Source: CAVAWX01 sp963592385
GTDB taxonomy: Bacteria > Actinomycetota > Coriobacteriia > Coriobacteriales > QAMH01
Assembly (NCBI GenBank): GCA_963592385.1
Contig: CAVAWX010000001.1
Coordinates: 3,691 to 67,690, forward strand
Direction: 5' to 3'
DNA: 64,000 nucleotides
The notes under the pieces were generated by a model, which saw only the letters and a list, made by a program, of their open reading frames with translations, was not told where the DNA came from and ran no database searches. This document shows, piece by piece, positions 1 to 8,293 of the stretch. Positions within the stretch are counted from its first letter, which is position 1. Every line of letters begins with the position of its first letter. Made by a program: the position numbers and the translations under genes.

Positions 1-184
1 TGTAGACGGGGACATGACGGCGCCCGTCGTGGACTGCGATCGTGTGGCCGACCATCTCGGGGAAGATGGTGGACGAACGGCTCCATGTCTTGATGGCCTT
101 CTTCTCGCCCGCCTCGTTCATCGCGACGATGCGCTCGAGGAGGCGCGGCTCGACATAGGGGCCCTTTTTGAGACTTCTGCTCAT
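1..184 (-). CDS. rpsS: 30S ribosomal protein S19, 5' part only
   Basis: The protein begins MSRSLKKGPYVEPRLLERI and continues through a stretch containing TWSRSSTIFPEMVGHTIAVH, which is the unmistakable S19 core. S19 binds 16S rRNA in the head of the small subunit. Only about 61 codons are inside the window; the gene runs off the left edge with no stop codon. It starts 24 bases after the rplB stop, as expected inside an S10-type ribosomal operon, and is co-transcribed with rplB. Confidence 0.95.
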   Translation of the reverse strand, partial: MSRSLKKGPYVEPRLLERIVAMNEAGEKKAIKTWSRSSTIFPEMVGHTIAVHDGRRHVPVY

Positions 185-208
185 TGAATCTGCTCCTTTT
201 CCTGCGCG

Positions 209-1039
<831 letters not shown>

Positions 1040-1149
1040 TCCAAAACTCCTTCATGTCCGATTGCCGAAAACGCCTGCCATGGGAAGGGGAGGCGGTGCA
1101 GCCTCCCGAGCAGGTTCGACCCCGGTACTACCACGGCTCCGGGCGTTTC

Positions 1150-1178
1150 CTTTTACGGTGCGCCCGAAACCCTTTCAA
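1150..1178 (-). promoter_or_regulatory. candidate promoter for rplB-rpsS
   Basis: On the minus strand TTGAAA (1178-1173) is followed after exactly 17 bases by TAAAAG (1155-1150). The -35 box overlaps the T-rich tail of the hairpin after rplW, so termination of the first unit and initiation of the second would be interlocked. The transcript would have a leader of about 110-120 bases before rplB, containing the hairpin GGGAGGC-TGCACC-GCCTCCC, which could be a ribosomal protein control site. The -10 box is imperfect, so this remains a candidate. Confidence 0.4.
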
Positions 1179-1208
1179 CAAAACCCGCCCCGTAGCACCC
1201 GGGGCGGG
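1176..1208 (-). terminator. intrinsic terminator after rplW, inside the S10 cluster
   Basis: Read on the minus strand, a perfect 9-bp stem CCCGCCCCG / CGGGGCGGG with a 7-base loop (1208-1184) is followed by TTTTGTTG. It lies 12 bases after the rplW stop codon (rplW ends at 1221). The structure has the form of a Rho-independent terminator or attenuator and would separate rplC-D-W from rplB onward. Confidence 0.65.
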
Positions 1209-1220
1209 GACGTGCCACAA

Positions 1221-1508
1221 CTAGTCTTGCTCTGCGAACAGCTCGATGGAATCGCCGTCGACCAAGGTGACGACTGCCTTCTTCCACGTGCGCGTGCTCC
1301 CCTGACGGTAGCGGACGCGCTTGGGCTTGGGCTTGACGTTGGAGGTGTTCACCTTCAGCACCGTGACGCCGAAGATCTCCTCGACGGCATGGGCGATCTC
1401 GATCTTGTTGGCGGTCTTTGCCACCTCGAAGGTGTAGCGGTTGAGCTCCTGCATGTCCATGGAGCGCTCGGAGATGACCGGGCGGATGATGATGTCGCGT
1501 GCCAGCAT
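1221..1508 (-). CDS. rplW: 50S ribosomal protein L23
   Basis: 95 residues, the usual size. MLARDIIIRPVISERSM and the central KIEIAHAVEEIFGVTVLKVN block are typical of L23, which sits at the polypeptide exit tunnel and docks trigger factor and SRP. Its ATG overlaps the rplD stop codon (TAATG), so translation is coupled to rplD. A terminator-like hairpin follows directly. Confidence 0.97.
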   Translation of the reverse strand: MLARDIIIRPVISERSMDMQELNRYTFEVAKTANKIEIAHAVEEIFGVTVLKVNTSNVKPKPKRVRYRQGSTRTWKKAVVTLVDGDSIELFAEQD

Positions 1509-2131
1509 TACTGCAACACCCCCTCGACGTACTTGGCGGCGTTTTGGCTCATGATGAGCGCGCCGCAGTCGAGCAGGTCGAGCGTGTTGGCCTCGCTGGC
1601 GCCGATGACGCGCACCTTCTCGACGTTGCGGAAGGAGAGAAACGCGTTCACGTCGTCGTCGTCGACCACGACGGTCGCGCGGCCGGAGACCTCGAGCGCC
1701 TTCAGGAAGGCGACGGCGTCTTTGGTGCAGGGCTTGTCGAAGGAGAACTCCTTCACGACGAACAGCTCGTCGTCGGCCGCCTTGCCGGAGAGCACCGAGC
1801 GCATGGCCAGCTTCACGACCTTGCCCGGCACCTTGAAGGCGTACGAGCGGGGATGCGGGCCGAAGACCACGCCGCCGTGGCGGAACTGCGCCGCACGCGT
1901 CGTGCCCTGGCGGGCGCGGCCGGTGCCCTTCTGGCGGAACGGCTTGCGGCCGCCGCCGGAGACGCCGGAGCGGGTGAGGGTGGAATGCGTGCCCTGGCGA
2001 CGCGCGGCCTGCTGGCTGCGGACGACCTGGTGCATCGCGTGGGTGTTGGGCTCGATGGCAAAGACCGTGTCTGCCAGCGCGAGAGTGCCGGCGGCCTTGC
2101 CCTTGGAGTCGACCATCTTGATATCTGCCAT
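1508..2131 (-). CDS. rplD: 50S ribosomal protein L4
   Basis: 207 residues. The loop segment THSTLTRSGVSGGGRKPFRQ followed by KGTGRARQGTTRAAQFRHGG is the conserved L4 extension that reaches into the exit tunnel. L4 is a 23S rRNA-binding protein and in some bacteria represses its own S10 operon; whether that applies here is unknown. It begins 14 bases after rplC and overlaps rplW by one base. Confidence 0.97.
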   Translation of the reverse strand: MADIKMVDSKGKAAGTLALADTVFAIEPNTHAMHQVVRSQQAARRQGTHSTLTRSGVSGGGRKPFRQKGTGRARQGTTRAAQFRHGGVVFGPHPRSYAFKVPGKVVKLAMRSVLSGKAADDELFVVKEFSFDKPCTKDAVAFLKALEVSGRATVVVDDDDVNAFLSFRNVEKVRVIGASEANTLDLLDCGALIMSQNAAKYVEGVLQ

Positions 2132-2145
2132 GATCTACTCCTCCT

Positions 2146-2766
2146 TTACGCCATACGGATCTGGACGAGGGCGCCCTTGCCGCCGGGGACGGCGCCCTTG
2201 ACCAAGATGAGGTTGTTGTCTGCGTCCACGCGCACGACGGAGAGGTTCTTCACCGTGACGCGCTCGTTGCCCATGTGGCCCGGAAGGCGCATGCCCTTCC
2301 AGACGCGGGCGGGGTAGGCGCACATGCCGACGGAGCCGGGTGCGCGGTGGAAGTGGTGGCCGTGGCCGCCCGGGCCGCCGCCGAAGCCGTGGCGCTTGAT
2401 GACGCCGGCAAAGCCCTTGCCCTTGCTGATGCCGCTGACATCGACCTTCTCGACGTCGGCGAAGGCCTCGACCGTGAGCGTGTCGCCCACCTTGTGCTCA
2501 GAGGCGTCCTCGACGCGGACCTCGCGCAGGTAGCGCATGGGCGCGACGCCGGCCTTGTCGAAGTGGCCTTTCATGGGCTTGTTGACGTGCTTTTCCTTGA
2601 TGTCGCCAAAGCCGATCTGGACGGCCTCGTAGCCGTCGGTGGCCTTGGTCTTTACCTGCGAGACCACGCAGGGGCCTGCTTGGATGACCGTGACGGGGAC
2701 GATTTCGTCGTCTTGCCCCCACACTTGGGTCATTCCCAGCTTGCGGCCGAGAATCGTGCTGACCAT
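2146..2766 (-). CDS. rplC: 50S ribosomal protein L3
   Basis: 206 residues. The start MVSTILGRKLGMTQVW and the segment KGFAGVIKRHGFGGGPGGHG with the following RAPGSVG are L3 signatures. L3 nucleates folding of 23S rRNA. In most bacteria rpsJ (S10) immediately precedes rplC; here no S10 reading frame is present upstream, only a 459-base leader region and then the ccm operon. AAGGA lies directly before the ATG. Confidence 0.97.
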   Translation of the reverse strand: MVSTILGRKLGMTQVWGQDDEIVPVTVIQAGPCVVSQVKTKATDGYEAVQIGFGDIKEKHVNKPMKGHFDKAGVAPMRYLREVRVEDASEHKVGDTLTVEAFADVEKVDVSGISKGKGFAGVIKRHGFGGGPGGHGHHFHRAPGSVGMCAYPARVWKGMRLPGHMGNERVTVKNLSVVRVDADNNLILVKGAVPGGKGALVQIRMA

Positions 2767-3225
2767 TCCTTGCCTAACTCTTCAGGCGATCGTGCAAACC
2801 GAGGCGCTTCGGTGTGTGCCCCGTGCAGCGGATCGCAGCTTCATCGCTCCTCCCCTTGCCTTACGTGAGAACGGCGCCGGGAGGCCGACCTTTCACGCGC
2901 CGCAGCGCCCTTGTTTTGGCGCACGACGCACCATGCCCGTTTGGGCACAGCCCGTCCACTATAGGGCAACGAGTGCGCGGATGCTAGAAAAATTTTCAAT
3001 TCCACGCCTCCGGGCGTATCCTTTTTTAGTGAACGGAGCGGCGGTGAGGCGGGATGCGGGCGGCACGGGCGCGGTCGTGGTCGCGTGCAGGCAAGGCGGA
3101 CACGCACGGGCAAAGGACGCGGCAGGGCAGCAGCGGCAAAGGACGGGTGAAGCGGAATGCGCGACAGCACATGCCGCGTGCGGGTGAAACAGGGCATGCG
3201 CCGGAGCGCACGGTGAAGCAGGACG
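2767..3225 (-). other. long intergenic leader upstream of rplC; rpsJ absent
   Basis: This 459-base stretch separates ccmD from rplC. No S10 coding sequence is present. On the minus strand I see an AT-rich patch near 2985-3005, a possible -10 TATAGT around 2958-2963, a hairpin built on TGCCCAAACGGGCA (about 2935-2948), and a short open frame at 2782-2844. The right-hand part (3050-3225) is GC-rich with no obvious feature. It probably carries the promoter and control leader of the truncated S10 operon. Confidence 0.5.
2782..2844 (-). CDS. possible 20-residue leader peptide upstream of rplC
   Basis: ATG at 2844 is preceded by GGGGAGGAGCG, one of the best ribosome binding sites in this region, and opens a 20-codon frame (MKLRSAARGTHRSASVCTIA) that ends TGA 15 bases before the rplC start. 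The peptide is basic and resembles nothing I recognise; it is not the S10 C-terminus. It could be a translated leader coupling translation to rplC, or a chance frame after a good binding site. Confidence 0.3.
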   Translation of the reverse strand: MKLRSAARGTHRSASVCTIA

Positions 3226-3435
3226 CTACTTCTCCCCCTGTGCCGGCGTTTGCGCCTGCGCCAGCTTCTTCACCTGCGCCTCGAGACGCGCCAGGTCGCG
3301 CTCGTTTTTGCGGACGCCGCGCGAGACGACGACGGCGAAAACGCACAGCGCCACCCACACCAGCACATAGGCGGCGATGACGTAGGGGGCGCTCGGCAGC
3401 ACGGCGCTGTAGACGGATGAAAGCAACGGGTTCAT
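3226..3435 (-). CDS. ccmD: small membrane protein, CcmD-like
   Basis: 69 residues with one transmembrane segment (PYVIAAYVLVWVALCVFAVV) and then a charged helical tail rich in Arg, Lys, Glu and Gln. ATG at 3435 is chosen because AAGGAGTTGTCACC precedes it; a longer frame upstream lacks a binding site. CcmD is a short, poorly conserved single-pass protein needed to release haem-loaded CcmE from the CcmABC complex. The call rests on size, topology and position as last gene of the ccm operon just after ccmC. Confidence 0.7.
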   Translation of the reverse strand: MNPLLSSVYSAVLPSAPYVIAAYVLVWVALCVFAVVVSRGVRKNERDLARLEAQVKKLAQAQTPAQGEK

Positions 3436-3522
3436 GGTGACAACTCCTTCGGTCTGTGTGCGGGCGTTCGGTTCAAGCCTCGGCCGGCTTTGCGGCACGC
3501 GGCTCTTGCATTCGGTTCACGC

Positions 3523-4341
3523 TCAATCCCTGCCCTGCTCGAGGGCGTCTTTCAGGGCGGCGATGCGGACGGCGACGCGCGCCTGGCGCAGGCGCAGGCG
3601 GTAGAGCCCCCAGGCGACAAGCGCCATGCCGACCAGCGCCAGCACCAGCGCGAGCACCATCTCGGACGTCATCCCGCCGTCGCTGCGCAAGATGACGGGG
3701 TGCGTCGTGTTGGGGATGAGGCGCGTGACGGCAAAGCAGATGGGCACGTCCACGAAGACGAGGATGCCGAACACCGCCGACAGCACGCCCTGGCGCTCCT
3801 GGCCTTCGAAGGCGCGGCGCAAGACGAAGTACGCGATGGCCAGCAGCATCAAGACGAGGTAGGTGGTCAGGCGCGGCTCCCAGGTCCACCACACGCCCCA
3901 CTCGAAGCGCGTCCAGGCCACGCCCGTGGCCATGGTGCACACGATGAAGACGAGCCCCACTTCCATCGCGGTGCGCGCGCGCAGATCCCAGGCCGCGTCG
4001 CGCGTCTTCAGGTAGATGCCGGAGAAGACGGCCTGCAAGAGCACGGCGATGAAGGACACGAGCGCCACCGGCATGTGGAAGTAGAAGATCTTCTGGCTGA
4101 AGAGGAGCTGGTTTTGCACCATGGTGTCGCCCACCAGCTCGGGCACGACCTCGGCGCCGAGCACGAGCGGCGCGATGGTGAAGGCGCAGATGAAGCCTGC
4201 CGCCGAGATGAGGGCGCCGGCGAGGAGCGCTATCTGCTCGCGCAAGAAAGAGGGCGTGCGCAGCTCTTCGCGCGCGTTCTCGTGCGGCGCTTCACCCGAC
4301 TTCTCTTCCCCGCGCACGGGATGTACTTGCTCTTGTTCCAT
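3523..4341 (-). CDS. ccmC: haem handling membrane protein CcmC
   Basis: 272 residues with about six membrane segments. The tryptophan-rich segment WGVWWTWEPRLTTYLVLM matches the WWD signature of the haem-handling protein family, and flanking histidines (FYFHMPVALVS, NTTHPVILR) are probable haem ligands. CcmC delivers haem to CcmE on the outer face of the membrane. About 35 hydrophilic residues precede the first membrane segment. A GAGGAG binding site precedes ATG 4341. The preceding gene is ccmB after a 72-base gap and ccmD follows. Confidence 0.93.
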   Translation of the reverse strand: MEQEQVHPVRGEEKSGEAPHENAREELRTPSFLREQIALLAGALISAAGFICAFTIAPLVLGAEVVPELVGDTMVQNQLLFSQKIFYFHMPVALVSFIAVLLQAVFSGIYLKTRDAAWDLRARTAMEVGLVFIVCTMATGVAWTRFEWGVWWTWEPRLTTYLVLMLLAIAYFVLRRAFEGQERQGVLSAVFGILVFVDVPICFAVTRLIPNTTHPVILRSDGGMTSEMVLALVLALVGMALVAWGLYRLRLRQARVAVRIAALKDALEQGRD

Positions 4342-4413
4342 ATCGGCTCCTCTGCCCTGCCTTCTTTCACTATCACTCTGTCCATGCGCCCTTTCACGAA
4401 AAGGCGCAGCGTT

Positions 4414-5124
4414 TCACCCGCTTTCCAGCGCGAAATCGTAGAGCACCCACGAGACCAGCACCATCACCAGGTCGTAGGCGCATGCCAGCGCCATAGCCGG
4501 CGCGAACGCGTCCATCCACCCCGCCGCGCCGGCCGCCGCCGCGCTCGTCGCCGCGACGCACGCGTAGAGCAGCGGAAAGGCAAGCGGGATGAAGAGTATG
4601 GCAAGCAGTACCTCGCCGCCGCGCGCACGCAGGGCAAGCGTGGCCACCATGGTCCCGACCGCCGAGATGCCGAGGCTGCCCGCCGCGATGGCCAGCACGG
4701 TGAAGGGAAAGGTCGCGGGAAGCTCGGCGCCGCCCAGCAGGAAGAGCCAGAACAGCGGCAGCACCACCAGCTCGACGATGGCGAGAAAGACGAGGTTGGC
4801 GGAAAGCTTTGCCAGGTAGACGACGGAACGGTCGATGGGCGCGAGCATCACGCCTTCCAGCGCGCCGGCCTCGCGCTCGTGCGAGAAGGAGCGCGACAGG
4901 CCGAGCAGGGCCGAGAAGACGATGACGACCCAGACGAGGCCGCCGGCCAGCTGCGAGACGGCCTCGGAGCCGCCGTCACGCGAGGCGGCCACCCCTAGCA
5001 CGACGAGGACCAGCACGGCGTAAAAGCCCATGTCGGCGACCATCGAGCGCGTCTTCAGCTCCTGGCGCAGGTCTTTTGCCACGAGCAGGCGGTACTGGGT
5101 GAAAAACGAGACCGGGCGCTTCAT
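4414..5124 (-). CDS. ccmB: haem exporter-type ABC permease CcmB
   Basis: 236 residues with six hydrophobic segments. The N-terminus MKRPVSFFTQYRLLVAKDLR and the internal SFSHEREAGALEGVMLAPI are typical of CcmB. CcmB forms the membrane part of the CcmAB ABC transporter, whose ATP hydrolysis releases holo-CcmE from CcmC. ATG 5124 overlaps the ccmA stop as ATGA, which fixes the start and indicates translational coupling; a much longer in-frame extension upstream is only the ccmA region read in another frame. Confidence 0.92.
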   Translation of the reverse strand: MKRPVSFFTQYRLLVAKDLRQELKTRSMVADMGFYAVLVLVVLGVAASRDGGSEAVSQLAGGLVWVVIVFSALLGLSRSFSHEREAGALEGVMLAPIDRSVVYLAKLSANLVFLAIVELVVLPLFWLFLLGGAELPATFPFTVLAIAAGSLGISAVGTMVATLALRARGGEVLLAILFIPLAFPLLYACVAATSAAAAGAAGWMDAFAPAMALACAYDLVMVLVSWVLYDFALESG

Positions 5125-5837
5125 CGGCGTGCCCCCTCGAGCAGCGCCGTGTAGCGCGCGGAGAAGGCGGGAAAGCCGTCTGCGGAGGTCTCCTCGAAGG
5201 CGGCGAGCTTGCCTGCGGCCAGGACCATCACGTGGCTTGCGTGCGCGTAGGCCGCCTCGGGGTCGTGGCTGACCATGACGACGGTGCGCACGCCGGCAGA
5301 CGAGGCCACGACGCCGGCGAGCATGGACGCGGCGCGGGGGTCGAGGCCGGTGTAGGGCTCGTCGAGCAGGAGCAGCTCGGGGTCGGCCACGAGCGCGCGG
5401 GCAAGGGCCAGGCGCTGGAGCATGCCGCGCGAGAAGCCGCGGACCGCGTCGTCTGCGCGATGCGACAGCTCCACCAGGTCGAGCAGCTCGGCCACGCGGG
5501 CCTGCGCGTCGGCCACGCCGTAGAGGCGGGCGAAGAAGAGAAGGTTTTCCTCGGGCGTCAGGTCCAGGTAGAGCATGGGCTGGTGGGTGAGAAAGCCGAT
5601 GCGCGCGCGCAGGGCGTCGCCTTCCTCTTTCGGGTCGAGGCCGAAAAGCGAGAAGCTGCCCGCGCTCGGGCGCTCGAGGCCCGCCAGCAGGCGCAGCAGC
5701 GTGGACTTGCCCGCGCCGTTGGGGCCGAGGATCGCAAGCGAGGCGCCGCACGGCACGTCGAAGCTCACGTCGTGCAGGGCGCGGCGGGCCGCGTAGGCGC
5801 GGGTCAGGCCGCGTGCGGATATCGCGGGAGCGCTCAC
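5121..5837 (-). CDS. ccmA: cytochrome c maturation ABC ATPase CcmA
   Basis: 238 residues, a single ABC ATPase domain: Walker A GPNGAGKST, signature FSRGMLQRLALARAL, Walker B LLLLDEP and switch histidine in VSHD. The Q-loop segment LTHQPMLYLDLTPEENL is typical for CcmA. It powers release of haem-CcmE together with CcmB. It starts with GTG at 5837 overlapping the ccmF stop (GTGA) and ends overlapping ccmB, so ccmF, A and B form a tightly coupled unit. Confidence 0.94.
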   Translation of the reverse strand: MSAPAISARGLTRAYAARRALHDVSFDVPCGASLAILGPNGAGKSTLLRLLAGLERPSAGSFSLFGLDPKEEGDALRARIGFLTHQPMLYLDLTPEENLLFFARLYGVADAQARVAELLDLVELSHRADDAVRGFSRGMLQRLALARALVADPELLLLDEPYTGLDPRAASMLAGVVASSAGVRTVVMVSHDPEAAYAHASHVMVLAAGKLAAFEETSADGFPAFSARYTALLEGARR

Positions 5838-8263
5838 CGGGGCTGCGCCTTCTCGGGGGCGGCGGCTGCGGTGTCGGCAGCGGCATCGGCAGAAGCGTCG
5901 CCGGCAGCAGCGTCGGCGCCGCTTGTGACGGCAGCGCCGGAGGCAGCCTCATCGGCAACGCGCGCCGCAGACGCAGGGCGTGCGGCGTGCGGCTTGGGCG
6001 CGGCGGGTGCCTTGCGCCTGGCGAACATCCCGAGCGCCGTGCCTATCATCAACAGGAAAAAGCCCGCCCACACGAAGGAGATGAGGGGGTTGATGCGCAG
6101 CTCGACGGAGTAGTCGCCGTCGTCGTTGACGCCGCGGTAGACGACGAAGAGGTCGTGGTCGATGCGCCCCGCCACGGCCGCGTCGTATTTCTGCTGGGAG
6201 GTCGCCGCGTCGAGGTAGATGGAGGGCGCGAGCGAAAAACTCGAGCCGTCCGCGGATTGCACCTGCAGCTCCAGCTTGTAGAGATAGCCGTCGCCCTTGT
6301 CCTCGACCGTCGCCTCGCCCGCCGAGACCGTGTAGGACCCTATCTGCATCTCGGCAGACGCCTGCGAGTCCTCGCTCGCCGCGAGGTATCCGCTCTTGTC
6401 CGTGACGTACATGCTCGACCCGACGAGGCCGATCAAAATGATGGCGAGGCCGGCGTGCGCGAGCATGCCGCCCAGGCGGGAGAAGAGCATGCGCGGGCTG
6501 CGGCGCAGCGGCACGGCCGGAGCGCCCTGCGCGATGGAGGCAAGCGTCGCGGGCTTTTCCGCCTGCGCCTTGGCATCCCCCTTCACCTGCCCGTCTGCGC
6601 GGCGCGTCGGGAGCGCCCGTCGAAACGCGGCAAGGCTCGTGCACAGAAGCAGGGCGGCCACGGCGAAGGCGACGATGGCCATCGCGTGGCAGTAGATGGC
6701 AGGCCCTGCCGCGAGCAGGTCCTCGGCGGCGCTGCCGCCGGCCGCCACCTGCGCGTCGTAGGCCGGCAGCAGGCACAGCGCCCAGTAGACCACGAGCGCC
6801 GCGAACACGACAAGCGCGACGAGCGCGGGCACGCGCAGCTGCCTTTTCAGGCGTTTCCCGTCCGTCTTGCTCCACCCCAGCAGGGGCGCTGCGGCGACGA
6901 CGGCCAAAAAGACGATGCCGAGCGGGCGGGCGATGGCGGCATACATCGTCGTCGACACGCTCTGGCCGCCGAGGGGCATCCACGAGGGCAGCGCCGAGGC
7001 GAGCGTGAGGTAGGCGAGCAGAAACGAGCTGGCGATCATCACGAGGTTGTTCAGGAAGTAGGCGAACTCCAGGGTGAAGAGCCCGCCGTCCTCGTCGGCC
7101 TCCCCCTTCGCCTTGCCAGACGCGCCCCCGGCGGCCGTCTCTTTCACCCCATCGGACGCGCCGTCCGCAGCGGCCGTCTCTTTCACCACCCCGAAGCTCT
7201 TCGGGCGCACGAAGACGCCCGCGAGCGCCGCCACGCCCGCCACGACGATGAGCGTGCCGAACAGCCACGCCGACACCGGGTCGCCTTGGAAGGCGTGCAC
7301 GCTTTGCACGATGCCGGAGCGCGTGATGAAGGTGCCGACGATGACGAACATGAAGCACAGGCAGGCCGCGACGACGCTCCAGCGCTTGAAGGCGCCGTGC
7401 GTGCGGTAGACGGTGAAGGAGTGCATGAGCGCCACGCAGCACAGCCACGACAGCAGGCTCGCGTTTTCCACCGGGTCCCAGCCCCAGTAGCCGCCCCAGC
7501 CCAAGACGACGTAGGCCCACACCGCGCCCAGGCCGATGCCGGCGCCGAGGAACAGCCACGCGAAGGCCGTGACCCCGTTCACCCTATCGACCCAGGTGCG
7601 CGAGTCGTCGCCCGTGAGCAAGGCGGCCAGCGCGTAGGCAAACGGCACCGTCATGCCCGCGTAGCCGACGAAGAGCGTGGGCGGGTGTATGGCCATCGCC
7701 CAGTGCTCGAGCAGCGAGTTCATCCCGAGGACCGACGCCGAGACCGTCAGGTTGCCGTCCGCGTCGAAGTAGCTTGCCTCCGTGGGGATGAAGGGGCGCA
7801 TGTCCTCGGAGAACAGCAGCGTGGCCGTGAAGACGCCCAGCACGACGAAGTGTATGGCCAGCGCCGCCGCGTCGACCCTCTCGCCGGAGTTGTAGTGGCG
7901 GCAGGCCATGTAGAAGGCGAACGCCGAGATGAGCCACGCCCAAAACAGCAGCGAGCCCTGGCTGCCCGCCCACAGGCCGGACAGCAGGTAGAGCCAGCGC
8001 AGGCCGTCGGTGGAGTTGCTGCGCTCCTCGACCACGTAGGCGATGGAGGTGTCGCCGGAAAACAGGCACACGACGATGACGAGGCAGCACACCGTGAGGG
8101 CGGCAAAGGCGAGGCCCGAGGCAAGGAGCGCCGCCCACATGGCCAGGTCGCGCGACGCGGGTTTCTTGCGGGCGAAGGTGCACGCGGCGAGCCCGGACAG
8201 AAAGCCCGCCACGACGGAGGCGCACGCGACGAGCAGGCAGAAATTCCCTATAGCGTTGAACAT
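5834..8263 (-). CDS. ccmF: cytochrome c haem lyase subunit CcmF
   Basis: 809 residues, longer than the roughly 650 of typical CcmF. Many membrane segments; the signature WGGYWGWDPVENASLLSWL is present around residues 255-275, with HPPTLFVGYAG before it. CcmF transfers haem from CcmE to apocytochromes. Two features explain the extra length: a hydrophilic insertion near residues 360-395 containing a near-duplicated VKETAA block, and a C-terminal tail of about 55 residues of Ala/Asp/Pro after the last membrane helix. A soluble extracytoplasmic domain precedes that last helix. AGGAG lies upstream of ATG 8263. Confidence 0.93.
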   Translation of the reverse strand: MFNAIGNFCLLVACASVVAGFLSGLAACTFARKKPASRDLAMWAALLASGLAFAALTVCCLVIVVCLFSGDTSIAYVVEERSNSTDGLRWLYLLSGLWAGSQGSLLFWAWLISAFAFYMACRHYNSGERVDAAALAIHFVVLGVFTATLLFSEDMRPFIPTEASYFDADGNLTVSASVLGMNSLLEHWAMAIHPPTLFVGYAGMTVPFAYALAALLTGDDSRTWVDRVNGVTAFAWLFLGAGIGLGAVWAYVVLGWGGYWGWDPVENASLLSWLCCVALMHSFTVYRTHGAFKRWSVVAACLCFMFVIVGTFITRSGIVQSVHAFQGDPVSAWLFGTLIVVAGVAALAGVFVRPKSFGVVKETAAADGASDGVKETAAGGASGKAKGEADEDGGLFTLEFAYFLNNLVMIASSFLLAYLTLASALPSWMPLGGQSVSTTMYAAIARPLGIVFLAVVAAAPLLGWSKTDGKRLKRQLRVPALVALVVFAALVVYWALCLLPAYDAQVAAGGSAAEDLLAAGPAIYCHAMAIVAFAVAALLLCTSLAAFRRALPTRRADGQVKGDAKAQAEKPATLASIAQGAPAVPLRRSPRMLFSRLGGMLAHAGLAIILIGLVGSSMYVTDKSGYLAASEDSQASAEMQIGSYTVSAGEATVEDKGDGYLYKLELQVQSADGSSFSLAPSIYLDAATSQQKYDAAVAGRIDHDLFVVYRGVNDDGDYSVELRINPLISFVWAGFFLLMIGTALGMFARRKAPAAPKPHAARPASAARVADEAASGAAVTSGADAAAGDASADAAADTAAAAPEKAQPR

Positions 8264-8293
8264 GAAAGCTGAAAACTCCTTATTTTCCCGTGT

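Noticed and set aside
1105..1135. A GGTTCGACCCC string resembling a tRNA T-loop
   Set aside because: The flanking bases do not form a T-stem, and no acceptor or anticodon stem fits around it on either strand.
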